NCBI GenBank assembly: GCA_965661005.1
Contig: CBFICB010000004.1
Location: 124,001 to 188,000 of the forward strand
DNA: 64,000 nt
From: UBA5109 sp965661005
GTDB taxonomy: Bacteria > Pseudomonadota > Gammaproteobacteria > Pseudomonadales > Pseudohongiellaceae
Reading direction: 5' to 3'
In this document: one piece after another, positions 8,458-16,178 of the stretch
Position numbering within the stretch: the stretch's first letter is position 1
Layout of the letters: every line of letters begins with the position of its first letter
Translations under genes and position numbers: made by a program
Notes under the pieces: model-generated
Database searches by the model: none
The model's input: the letters and a program-made list of their open reading frames with translations, nothing else
Told to the model about the DNA's origin: nothing

Positions 8458-9768
8458 ATGAGTCTTAAACAAACATACCAGGTGTCTCCAAAGGGCACAC
8501 TGCAGGGCAGTATACGTGTCCCTGGTGATAAATCTATTTCTCATCGATCTATCATCATGGGGTCGATTGCTGAAGGCCTTACTCATATAGAAGGCTTTCT
8601 TGAAGGCGAAGATAGCTTGGCTACTTTGAAGGCATTCAGAGCCATGGGTGTTGAGATTACTGATCCCCATAATGGCAGTCTAAATATTCGTGGAGTAGGT
8701 ATGCATGGGCTGCGAGAGCCAGAAGAACCGTTAGATATGGGTAATTCAGGTACTGCTATGCGTTTGTTATGTGGCTTGCTAGCAGCCCAGAAATTTTCTT
8801 CTATACTTGTTGGGGATGAATCGCTTTCAACGAGACCAATGAAACGAGTCACCAACCCCTTAATCTCAATGGGCGCCAATATAGAGCTTGAAGAAGGTGG
8901 GGTGGCGCCTATCAGAATTGCTCCTGCTCAGCTTAGCCCGATAAATTATGATATGCCGGTTGCCAGTGCCCAGGTTAAATCTTGTTTGCTATTGGCTGCG
9001 CTTTATACTGAAGGGCAAAGTACAATCAGTGAGCCTGCGGTTTGCCGTAACCACACTGAATTGATGTTGCAGGGTTTTGGTTATCCGCTTGATCTTGCAG
9101 GCAATAAAGTCACTATCAAAGGCGGCGCTAAACTCAATGCCTGTGATATTGATGTTCCTGCTGACATTAGTTCAGCAGCCTTTTTTATAGTGGGTGCATG
9201 CATAGCCCCCGGGTCTGATCTGACGCTTAGACATGTAGGGATCAATCCTACCAGGGTCGGGGTTATTAATATTTTAAGGGCTATGGGTGCTAACATTGAA
9301 TATTTAAAACAGTATGAGGCGGGCGGTGAAGCTGTTGCTGATATTCGCGTTTGTTATGCGCCTTTACATGGTATTGATATTCCACTCGATCAAGTACCTC
9401 TGGCAATTGATGAATTTCCCGTTTTATTTATAGCAGCAGCCTGTGCGCAAGGTATCACTACCTTAAGTGGTGCGGAGGAGTTAAGAGTTAAGGAAAGTGA
9501 TCGAATTCAAGCGATGGCTGATGGTTTAGTTACGCTTGGAGTTAAACATGAAGTGAAGCCTGATGGGATAATTATTGCAGGATCTTCGATAGGCGGTGGC
9601 GTAATAGACAGCAAAGGGGATCACCGCATCGCTATGGCCTTTGCTATAGCGGCATTAGTGGCAGAGCGCGATATTACTATATTGGACTGCAACAACGTAG
9701 CGACGTCTTTCCCGGGTTTCGCTGAACTGGCTCAAAGCTGTGGAATTGATTTAAGGATAGTAGATTGA
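8458..9768 (+). CDS. aroA: 3-phosphoshikimate 1-carboxyvinyltransferase (EPSP synthase)
   Basis: AroA transfers the enolpyruvyl group of PEP to shikimate 3-phosphate, the sixth shikimate-pathway step. It has 436 residues, normal for the family. Substrate-binding motifs visible are GDKSISHRS near the N-terminus, GNSGTAMRLL near 95-104 and STRPMKRV. RVKESDRIQAMADGL and GDHRIAMAFAIA occur in the C-terminal half. In Pseudomonas TyrA and AroA are often one polypeptide. Here they are separate genes with 2 bases between them, and tyrA is joined to pheA instead. Confidence 0.97.
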   Translation: MSLKQTYQVSPKGTLQGSIRVPGDKSISHRSIIMGSIAEGLTHIEGFLEGEDSLATLKAFRAMGVEITDPHNGSLNIRGVGMHGLREPEEPLDMGNSGTAMRLLCGLLAAQKFSSILVGDESLSTRPMKRVTNPLISMGANIELEEGGVAPIRIAPAQLSPINYDMPVASAQVKSCLLLAALYTEGQSTISEPAVCRNHTELMLQGFGYPLDLAGNKVTIKGGAKLNACDIDVPADISSAAFFIVGACIAPGSDLTLRHVGINPTRVGVINILRAMGANIEYLKQYEAGGEAVADIRVCYAPLHGIDIPLDQVPLAIDEFPVLFIAAACAQGITTLSGAEELRVKESDRIQAMADGLVTLGVKHEVKPDGIIIAGSSIGGGVIDSKGDHRIAMAFAIAALVAERDITILDCNNVATSFPGFAELAQSCGIDLRIVD

Positions 9769-10481
9769 AGACAGATTTAATCTCAGAGGAAGCTCCAGTG
9801 CTTACTGAAGCTCCTGTTATTACGATTGATGGACCCAGTGGCACAGGCAAGGGGGCTATTTCTCATTTACTCGCTGAGTCCCTGCATTGGCATCTTCTTG
9901 ATAGTGGTGCTCTTTATCGTCTGGTTGGCGTCGGGGCGCAGGAAAACGGAATATTACTCAAAGATATCAATGAGTTAAAGAGATTTACTATAGAGATGGA
10001 GGTCTTTTTCTCAAGGCTGTATGAAGGTTCCTTGGAGTTAAATGGTGAGGACATCACCACGGTCATCAGGCAAGAATCCAGTGGTGATCTGGCTTCCCAG
10101 GTTGCTGTGATTCCTGAAATTCGTGAAGCGCTTTATGAACGACAGTTAGCCTTTCGGCAGATGCCGGGTCTGGTTGCCGATGGTCGCGATATGGGTACTG
10201 TGGTATTTCCTGATGCAGTTCAAAAATTTTTCCTTACCGCTTCACTCGAAGTGCGAGCGCAAAGGCGTTATAAGCAGTTGATAAATAAGGGACTTAGTGT
10301 TAATCTGCGCGACCTTTTGCAGGATATAGAAACTCGTGATGAGCGAGATTCATTAAGGGCAGTTTCTCCATTGGCTCCTGCTGATGATGCTCTAGTGATT
10401 GATACGACTGATTTAAATATAGATCAAGTGTTTAACGAGGTGCTAGTTGCGACTCAACAAGCACTTAACTTAGAGCTTTGA
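9765..10481 (+). CDS. cmk: Cytidylate kinase
   Basis: Cmk phosphorylates CMP and dCMP with ATP. The P-loop GPSGTGKG follows ITID close to the N-terminus. VADGRDMGTVVFP and the lid region RAQRRYKQL with RDERDS are typical of the family. The 238-residue frame begins at TTG 9765, overlapping the aroA stop (TTGA). A GTG at 9798, preceded by AGAGGAAG at good spacing, would give a protein that starts just before LTEAPVITIDGPSG and may be the true start. The gene keeps the conserved aroA-cmk-rpsA order. Confidence 0.96.
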   Translation: MKTDLISEEAPVLTEAPVITIDGPSGTGKGAISHLLAESLHWHLLDSGALYRLVGVGAQENGILLKDINELKRFTIEMEVFFSRLYEGSLELNGEDITTVIRQESSGDLASQVAVIPEIREALYERQLAFRQMPGLVADGRDMGTVVFPDAVQKFFLTASLEVRAQRRYKQLINKGLSVNLRDLLQDIETRDERDSLRAVSPLAPADDALVIDTTDLNIDQVFNEVLVATQQALNLEL

Positions 10482-10507
10482 ATTTAAATTGCTTAGATAA
10501 ATGGACG

Positions 10508-10577
10508 GTAGGTTTTAAGTGCCAGTTAATGCTGAAACCTACTAAATAAAAACTGGCCCATATTAACTGGAATATGG
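10508..10577 (+). promoter_or_regulatory. rpsA leader hairpins, possible S1 autoregulatory region
   Basis: Two inverted repeats lie in the 145-base cmk-rpsA gap: GTAGGTTT (10508-10515) with AAACCTAC (10535-10542), and CCATATT (10558-10564) with AATATGG (10571-10577). The second closes an AACTGG loop containing GG followed by A. AAAACTGGCC occurs twice in the leader. In E. coli, S1 represses its own synthesis through a structured leader with GGA-bearing hairpins. The same role here is inference. Confidence 0.45.
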
Positions 10578-10626
10578 ATTGATATGAAAACTGGCCTTGG
10601 CATAGTTTTCCTTTATAGGTAAGTAT

Positions 10627-12303
10627 ATGAGCGAAAGTTTCGCAGAGTTATTTGAAGAAAGTTTAAAAGATATTCAAATGAAATCCGGTTCCATTGTTAC
10701 TGGAACTATCATAGATATCGATTCGGACTGGGTTACAGTTCATGCAGGTCTGAAATCTGAAGGCGTTATTCCACGCCAAGAATTCCTAACCGATCAAGGT
10801 GATTTTACTCTACAGGTTGGTGACGAAGTTAAGGTTGCCCTGGATTCTGTAGAAGATGGATTTGGAGAAACAAAACTCTCCAGGGAAAAAGCTAAACGTG
10901 CTGAAACCTGGATGGTTCTTGAAAATGCTATTGAAAAGAATGAGCCTGTTATTGGTGTCATTAATGGCAAGGTTAAAGGCGGTTTTACTGTTGATGTAAA
11001 TACTATACGAGCCTTCTTGCCAGGCTCACTGGTTGATGTCCGTCCCGTTCGTGATGTCGATCATCTTATGTTTAAGGAACTTGAATTCAAGTTAATCAAG
11101 CTGGATCAAAAACGAAATAATGTTGTCGTTTCTCGTCGTGCAGTCCTTGAGTCTGTTAATAGCGAAGAACGTGACGAATTACTTTCAAATCTTCAAGAAG
11201 GTCAGTCGGTTAAAGGTGTTGTGAAGAATCTTACTGATTACGGTGCCTTTGTTGATTTGGGCGGCGTTGACGGCTTGTTGCACATAACCGATATGTCCTG
11301 GAAGCGCATCAAGCATCCGAGTGAAATCGTTGAAGTTGGTGCTGAAATTGACGTTAAAGTATTGAAGTTCGATCGTGAACGAAATCGTGTTTCCTTGGGC
11401 TTGAAACAATTGGGTGAAGATCCTTGGGTAGAAATTAAAAATCGTTATCCTGAAAACACCAAAGTTAAAGCGGTTGTGACCAACCTGACTGATTATGGTT
11501 GCTTTGCTGAACTTGAAGAAGGCGTTGAAGGGCTGGTGCACGTTTCTGAAATGGACTGGACCAATAAAAACATTCATCCATCAAAATTAGTTAATCTTGG
11601 TGATGAAGTTGAAGTAATGATTCTGGATATTGATCAGGAACGTCGTCGAATTTCATTAGGGCTTAAACAGTGCCAGAAAAATCCTTGGGATGCGTTTGCA
11701 GAAACCTTCAAAAAAGGTGACAGAATATCCGGTAATATCAAATCGATCACTGATTTCGGCATATTCATTGGTCTTGATGGTGAGATTGATGGGTTGGTAC
11801 ATCTTTCTGATATTTCATGGGAAGAAGCTGGTGAACAGGCGGTTCGTCAGTACACTAAAGGTGACAAGATCGATACAGTGATTCTTTCCATTGACCCTGA
11901 AAGAGAGCGTATTTCTTTAGGTATTAAACAGTTATCAGGAGATCCGTTTGCGTCTTATACTGAAAAACACGATAAAGGTGCTGTTGTTACCGGAACGATC
12001 GCTTCAGTTGACACAAAAGAAGCTGTGGTAACTTTGGCTGAAGGTGTTGAAGCTATTTTAAAATCGTCTGATATTAGTCGTGACCGCGTTGAAGATGCAC
12101 GTACTGTCTTGAATGAAGGTGATGAAATTGAAGCGATGATCGTCAATTTAGATCGCAAAAATAGAACGATAGCTGTTTCTATAAAAGCGAAAGAAATTGG
12201 GGAAGAAAAAGATTCAGTTGCAGAACATAAAAAACAAGCTACTTCTGCTGCCGCTCCGGCCACAGTTGGTGATTTGATTAAAGCGCAAATGGATAAAGAA
12301 TAG
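10627..12303 (+). CDS. rpsA: 30S ribosomal protein S1
   Basis: S1 binds mRNA at the 30S platform and is needed to initiate on structured mRNAs. The 558-residue length matches the six-domain gammaproteobacterial form. Six S1/OB-fold repeats follow one another. The later ones show the characteristic TDYGAFVDLGGVDGLLHITDMSW-like pattern: DGLLHITDMSW near 215-225, EGLVHVSEMDW near 300-310 and DGLVHLSDISW near 390-400. It sits between cmk and ihfB as in many gammaproteobacteria. No Rho-independent terminator separates it from ihfB. Confidence 0.98.
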   Translation: MSESFAELFEESLKDIQMKSGSIVTGTIIDIDSDWVTVHAGLKSEGVIPRQEFLTDQGDFTLQVGDEVKVALDSVEDGFGETKLSREKAKRAETWMVLENAIEKNEPVIGVINGKVKGGFTVDVNTIRAFLPGSLVDVRPVRDVDHLMFKELEFKLIKLDQKRNNVVVSRRAVLESVNSEERDELLSNLQEGQSVKGVVKNLTDYGAFVDLGGVDGLLHITDMSWKRIKHPSEIVEVGAEIDVKVLKFDRERNRVSLGLKQLGEDPWVEIKNRYPENTKVKAVVTNLTDYGCFAELEEGVEGLVHVSEMDWTNKNIHPSKLVNLGDEVEVMILDIDQERRRISLGLKQCQKNPWDAFAETFKKGDRISGNIKSITDFGIFIGLDGEIDGLVHLSDISWEEAGEQAVRQYTKGDKIDTVILSIDPERERISLGIKQLSGDPFASYTEKHDKGAVVTGTIASVDTKEAVVTLAEGVEAILKSSDISRDRVEDARTVLNEGDEIEAMIVNLDRKNRTIAVSIKAKEIGEEKDSVAEHKKQATSAAAPATVGDLIKAQMDKE

Positions 12304-12366
12304 CGTCGATTTCTAGTCGATTACTAAAAGAAGCAAAGTAAAGCAGACTGTTAGGGTGGCAATGTT

Positions 12367-12666
12367 ATGACTAAATCGGAATTGATAGAAAGAATAGCTG
12401 CAAAACAAACTCAATTGTCATTAAAAGATATTGAGTTAACGGTTAAAGCTATTATTTCTTATATGTCGGAATCTCTGGCTGAGGGAGGTCGCATAGAAAT
12501 TCGTGGTTTTGGTAGTTTTTCACTACATTATCGTGCCCCTCGAGTAGGCAGAAATCCTAAAACTGGAGAAGCAGTGGACTTAAAAGGTAAGCATGTTCCA
12601 CATTTCAAAGCTGGTAAGGAATTAAGAGATCGTGTCAATGACAGTTTGCTTAGAGAAAGATCGTAA
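12367..12666 (+). CDS. ihfB: Integration host factor subunit beta
   Basis: IHF-beta pairs with IHF-alpha (ihfA at 25.3 kb) to bend DNA sharply at specific sites. It is 99 residues with the HU/IHF fold. RIEIRGFGSFSLHYRAPRVG gives the beta-arm entry, and RNPKTGEAV carries the proline that intercalates at the kink. The rpsA-ihfB order is conserved. The next 60 bases hold a strong terminator that ends the gyrA-to-ihfB run. Confidence 0.97.
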   Translation: MTKSELIERIAAKQTQLSLKDIELTVKAIISYMSESLAEGGRIEIRGFGSFSLHYRAPRVGRNPKTGEAVDLKGKHVPHFKAGKELRDRVNDSLLRERS

Positions 12667-12693
12667 TATCTCTATTCTTTTTTGATGTTAATA

Positions 12694-12730
12694 AAACGGC
12701 GGGACCTGAAGCAGGGACCGCCGTTTTTTT
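12694..12730 (+). terminator. Rho-independent terminator after ihfB
   Basis: AACGGCGG (12695-12702) pairs with CCGCCGTT (12718-12725), and a run of Ts follows. The stem is GC-rich and begins about 28 bases after the ihfB stop. A-rich sequence on the left side may let it work weakly on the other strand. Confidence 0.9.
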
Positions 12731-12771
12731 TAAGCCTTTAGTTTTATTGTAGTTCTAGATAAAGTAGCAAG

Positions 12772-13092
12772 ATGTCTAAGATAACGCGTTTTATAGCTGG
12801 TTTGTTCTTTTTACTGGTGGTTCTGGCCGGGTTTATATTCACTAGTAACAATAGTGTCATGGTCCCGCTCTGGATTGGTGTAGAGCTTTCCCCTCAAAGC
12901 CTGGCAGTTTGGGTGTTGTTGGCTTTTGCCTGGGGGGGCGTTCTGGGTTTGTTGCTAGGTTATGGCTTGTTCCGCCGCATTAAAGCTCAATTTAAAATCA
13001 ATCAGCTAGAAGCTCGGCTTAAAAAAAATGAAAGTAATAATATTGGCTTGGTATCAGCAAAGCATAAGGCTGTGAATAAAGGGAAAGATTGA
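12772..13092 (+). CDS. lapA: LapA-family (DUF1049) inner-membrane protein
   Basis: This 106-residue protein has two hydrophobic segments, about residues 8-26 (AGLFFLLVVLAGFIF) and 42-66 (SLAVWVLLAFAWGGVLGLLLG), followed by a basic, helical cytoplasmic tail (RRIKAQFKINQLEARLKK). This is the LapA/YciS layout. LapA works with LapB to control LPS synthesis through LpxC turnover by FtsH in enterobacteria. The lapB gene starts 10 bases downstream, which confirms the pair. It opens a new transcription unit after the ihfB terminator. Confidence 0.85.
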   Translation: MSKITRFIAGLFFLLVVLAGFIFTSNNSVMVPLWIGVELSPQSLAVWVLLAFAWGGVLGLLLGYGLFRRIKAQFKINQLEARLKKNESNNIGLVSAKHKAVNKGKD

Positions 13093-13102
13093 TAGGCAGC
13101 TT

Positions 13103-14281
13103 ATGGAATCAGGAAATTTATTTCTCGCTCTATTAATGCTGATTGCTGTAGCCTTGGCTTGGTATTCAGGCTACAGGACACAAATAAGATCTAAATACTT
13201 ACAAGATAAAAAAGATAATAAAGATTATTTTATTGGCTTGAACTACCTATTGAATGACGAACCCGATCAATCTATTGATGCCTTCATATCGACGCTGGAA
13301 ATAAACTCTAACACTCTGGAAAGCCATCTCGCCTTAGGCAATTTATTGATGCGTCGAGGGAAAGTCGATGGCTCAATTGCGGTTTACCAAAAACTGTTAG
13401 CAAACGCTCAATTAAATAATGCTGAATTAAACCAGGTTAAACTTGGCTTGGGGAAAAGTTATGTTGCAGCTGGGTTGCTGGATAGAGCAGAAAAATTGAT
13501 TGACGAATTAAAAGTGGCTAATACCGAAATTCAAATAGCGGCTTTAAATATGGGGCTTACGGTATATCAGCTTGAAAAAGAATGGCTCAAGGCTATCAAG
13601 GTTGCTAATGATTTGCTCAAGCTTTCTATGCCAAATGAGCGTCATGCCATTCAAGTTAAGGCCTCTCATTTTTACTGCGAACTAGCCGAGATCGAATTGC
13701 AGCATCAGCATTACAATCAGGCAAAAGAGTATCTCAATAATGCAATAAATATGCATCGCTCCAATGTAAGAACCAGTCTGATTTTAGGTAAGCTTGAATT
13801 TGAACAGGCCAATTATAACCAGTCTATTAAGGTGTTGCTGAAAATATCAGCTCAAGATCCTAGTTTCACAACTGAAGCCTTTGATTTAATTATTGCTTCA
13901 TATAAGGCACTAGATAATCAAAAAAAATTAAAAAAGTTTATTGAGCATAGTCTTGAAGAGCCATTTTCTGCAGGGTTGTTATTAAAATTGATTGGCTATA
14001 TTAAACACACGGAAGGTAGGGATAGTGCCAGAAAAATTCTGTTCGAGCGGATTGCAGAAAATCCATCAATCGAGTTATTAGGTCAGGCCATCTTGCTTAA
14101 TGATAATACAGATAGTGATGCTAATGCCGAAAAGTTCCACGGGATTTTAGAAGATTATTTAAAAAATAAATCAAAATATCAGTGTGATAGCTGCGGATTT
14201 AAATTGAAAAAATTACATTGGCAATGTCCAGGCTGTAGTGAGTGGGGTTTTATTACACCCATAGAGCCATTTATTGAATAG
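13103..14281 (+). CDS. lapB: Lipopolysaccharide assembly protein LapB
   Basis: LapB (YciM) is an inner-membrane scaffold that restrains LPS synthesis by promoting FtsH-mediated LpxC degradation in E. coli. The 392-residue protein has an N-terminal membrane helix (about residues 4-20), a long TPR array (for example DQSIDAFISTLEINSNTLESH, and repeats through residue 330), and a C-terminal rubredoxin-type zinc site with CDSCGF and CPGCSEWG. All parts of the family are present at the normal length. It lies 10 bases after lapA and upstream of pyrF, a conserved enterobacterial order. Confidence 0.95.
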   Translation: MESGNLFLALLMLIAVALAWYSGYRTQIRSKYLQDKKDNKDYFIGLNYLLNDEPDQSIDAFISTLEINSNTLESHLALGNLLMRRGKVDGSIAVYQKLLANAQLNNAELNQVKLGLGKSYVAAGLLDRAEKLIDELKVANTEIQIAALNMGLTVYQLEKEWLKAIKVANDLLKLSMPNERHAIQVKASHFYCELAEIELQHQHYNQAKEYLNNAINMHRSNVRTSLILGKLEFEQANYNQSIKVLLKISAQDPSFTTEAFDLIIASYKALDNQKKLKKFIEHSLEEPFSAGLLLKLIGYIKHTEGRDSARKILFERIAENPSIELLGQAILLNDNTDSDANAEKFHGILEDYLKNKSKYQCDSCGFKLKKLHWQCPGCSEWGFITPIEPFIE

Positions 14282-14364
14282 GAAGGTTTGTCAATTCAGA
14301 ACGAATGAATAGACTTTTGACAATATATTTAAAATAAATATCGTAGGGTAGGTAGGGTAGAAAG

Positions 14365-15060
14365 ATGAAGTATAGCAAGCAAATAATAATTGCTTTGGAT
14401 TTTCAAACTGAAAAAGCCTGCTTGGATTTTTTACAAAATGTTGATCCAGCGCGATGCCGCGTAAAAGTAGGTAAAGAATTATTTACACGAAGCGGTCCAG
14501 AGTTGATTAAAAAAATTAATGCACAAGGCTTTGAAATATTTCTGGATTTAAAATTTCATGATATCCCTAACACTGTTGCGGGGGCATTAAAGGCTGCAGC
14601 TGATCTTGGTGTCTGGATGGTAAATGTACATGCTTCAGGTGGTCAGGCTATGCTGGATGCTTCGCGTGAGGCGCTAAACTTTAAGCAGGCACCCCTGTTA
14701 ATTGCTGTAACAGTACTGACAAGCATGAGTTCTGAAGATTTATCTCAAATAGGCTTAAACACTAATCCGCCGCAACAAGTTCAATTATTGGCTGATTTGG
14801 CCGTTAATTCAGGCTTAGATGGTGTAGTGTGTTCTGCACAGGAAACAAATTTTTTACGACCGCAGTGTCCGGCAGAGTTTAAGTTGGTTACCCCAGGCAT
14901 TCGTCCAAAAGGTGACAGTGTCGATGATCAAAAAAGAGTAGTTACGCCTCAATCAGCACTAGAACAGGGTAGTGATTTCTTAGTGGTGGGTAGACCAATT
15001 ACTCAAGCTGCCAACCCTTCAGAAAAGTTGGATAGTATTATCCAAGAGATTGAATCTTGA
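14365..15060 (+). CDS. pyrF: Orotidine 5'-phosphate decarboxylase
   Basis: PyrF catalyses the last step of UMP synthesis, the decarboxylation of OMP. It is 231 residues. The catalytic Lys-Asp array is in FLDLKFHDIPNTV (about residues 58-70), ALDFQ binds near the N-terminus and TPGIRPKGD covers the phosphate-binding region. The upstream 80 bases contain an unusual purine-rich GTAGG/TAGGG string immediately before the start. The lapA-lapB-pyrF order matches E. coli and relatives. Confidence 0.97.
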   Translation: MKYSKQIIIALDFQTEKACLDFLQNVDPARCRVKVGKELFTRSGPELIKKINAQGFEIFLDLKFHDIPNTVAGALKAAADLGVWMVNVHASGGQAMLDASREALNFKQAPLLIAVTVLTSMSSEDLSQIGLNTNPPQQVQLLADLAVNSGLDGVVCSAQETNFLRPQCPAEFKLVTPGIRPKGDSVDDQKRVVTPQSALEQGSDFLVVGRPITQAANPSEKLDSIIQEIES

Positions 15061-15190
15061 TTCTAAAATAAAAAAATGAAAATTTTATAAGCTCTGCTAG
15101 GCTTATATTGCAGCGCTAATGCTGCATTCATTTATTATTTTAAAGCCTAAAATCAGGCTAAAGAAGATTGAGATGATTAAGACAATTGAA

Positions 15191-15235
15191 TCGATAGAAT
15201 CGATTAAGTCGATTAAGTCGATTAAGTCGATTGAG
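15191..15235 (+). repeat. 9-bp tandem repeat TCGATTAAG
   Basis: Three perfect TCGATTAAG copies (15200-15226) are flanked by diverged copies TCGATAGAA (15191-15199) and TCGATTGAG (15227-15235). The tract ends 12 bases before the likely ComEA start. In the ComEA frame each unit would read Ser-Ile-Lys. Such tracts can change copy number by slippage. Confidence 0.9.
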
Positions 15236-15247
15236 TCGAAAGGGTGC

Positions 15248-15607
15248 ATGTCTGTTTTAAAAGTTGCAAAAAAAGAAATGATCAATAAGCTGAAATTTCT
15301 TAAAGTCACTTGCTTTTTTATGTTGTTGTTAGCTTCCCACAATAGTCTGGCGCAAAGTCCGTCACAAAGTGAAAGCATAAATACTTTGCAAAGCGAGCTA
15401 AGCGAGCAAGTAAATATTAATCTGGCTGATGCGGAGACTATTGCCATGGTCTTGGATGGCGTAGGTTTAAGCAAAGCGGAAGCTATTGTTGATTATCGAG
15501 AATCTAATGGGGATTTCAAAGCCATCGATGATCTGGTTATGGTCAGCGGGATCGGAGAAGTTACCGTTCGCAATAATGTCGATAAAATTATTCTCATCAA
15601 CGATTAG
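15248..15607 (+). CDS. ComEA-like helix-hairpin-helix protein, exported
   Basis: The start at 15248 gives 119 residues with a basic N-region, a hydrophobic core (VTCFFMLLLAS) and a likely signal-peptidase site after NSLA. The mature part ends in a ComEA-type HhH domain: VNINLADAETIAMVLDGVG, GLSKAEAIVDYRE and LVMVSGIGEVTVRNN. Such small periplasmic proteins bind DNA non-specifically and help natural transformation. AAAGGG precedes 15248. An ATG at 15119 in the same frame would add the Ser-Ile-Lys repeat ahead of the signal peptide, which makes little sense for export. ATG 15278 is a further option. Confidence 0.8.
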   Translation: MSVLKVAKKEMINKLKFLKVTCFFMLLLASHNSLAQSPSQSESINTLQSELSEQVNINLADAETIAMVLDGVGLSKAEAIVDYRESNGDFKAIDDLVMVSGIGEVTVRNNVDKIILIND

Positions 15608-15626
15608 TTTTGTACTCTTGGAAAAA

Positions 15627-15717
15627 GCCGGATAACTGACTGTCCTAGCCAATCAAAAGCTGGCTTTAATGGCTACAGAAAATGCTTTGGTTGCTTTTTA
15701 GCCAAGCTTTATCCGGC
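15627..15717. other. Hairpin-rich 91-base element, unknown function
   Basis: GCCGGATAA (15627-15635) is perfectly complementary to TTATCCGGC (15709-15717). Inside are TAGCC (15646-15650) with GGCTA (15671-15675), and GCTTTGG with CCAAGC around 15684-15706 with one bulge. The whole could fold as a three-way junction on either strand. It lies between comEA and the tRNA-Asn gene. The remainder of 15608-15858 has no gene. It may be an unrecognised RNA, a terminator-like structure or a miniature repeat. Confidence 0.45.
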
Positions 15718-15858
15718 ACCCCACGTTTACATCAATTTATTTGATTTTTAATATTCCCTATGTTTTTTTAGCAGCGGTGAGCTAAGCTCTTATCCTCTGA
15801 GAGGTAACAGTGAAGAGAGTTTGGCTAAGACTATATTTTGTGGGAAGGGGGGAGGAAT

Positions 15859-15933
15859 TGGCTGCCCAACCTGGACTCGAACCAGGAACCAAGTGATTAA
15901 CAGTCACCTACTCTACCATTGAGCTATTGGGCA
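15859..15933 (-). tRNA. tRNA-Asn (GTT)
   Basis: The gene folds as a 75-base cloverleaf including an encoded CCA end. Acceptor TGCCCAA pairs with TTGGGCA, the discriminator is G, the anticodon loop is CTGTTAA (anticodon GTT) and the T-arm has GGTTCGAGTCC. It is a lone tRNA gene transcribed leftward. Confidence 0.95.
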
Positions 15934-15962
15934 TTAATTTCTATATTAACGTCGAGCTGAAG

Positions 15963-15992
15963 ATTATAACTCTTAAGCGGCGCGTATGTTAA
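15963..15992 (-). promoter_or_regulatory. Promoter of tRNA-Asn
   Basis: On the minus strand TTAACA (15992-15987) and TATAAT (15968-15963) are separated by 18 bases. The -10 is perfect and the -35 matches five of six positions. The predicted start is about 20 bases upstream of the tRNA. Confidence 0.6.
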
Positions 15993-16178
15993 TTAGATTT
16001 ACTCAAAGGGTCAACCACATCTTGGTATTGGCCTGATTTTTACTCTGGAAGATTGACAGAAGCCAATATAGCTTTGGCCAGGATCTTATCGCAAACGACC
16101 TCTGGCTTATTTCTGAATAGAGTTCATTTAGTTTTTTAATGCGCTTACAATGGTCTATTTTGTTCTGGGACAATAAAC

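Noticed and set aside
11185..11577. 130-codon leftward frame inside rpsA
   Set aside because: Antisense shadow of the S1 repeats.
15088..15107. ATAAGC...GCTTAT inverted repeat after pyrF
   Set aside because: AT-rich six-base stem with no T-run; too weak to call a terminator.
16052..16070. Possible LexA box upstream of uvrB (CTG...CAG)
   Set aside because: The spacing is nine bases, not the ten of the gammaproteobacterial consensus, and the flanks do not fit.
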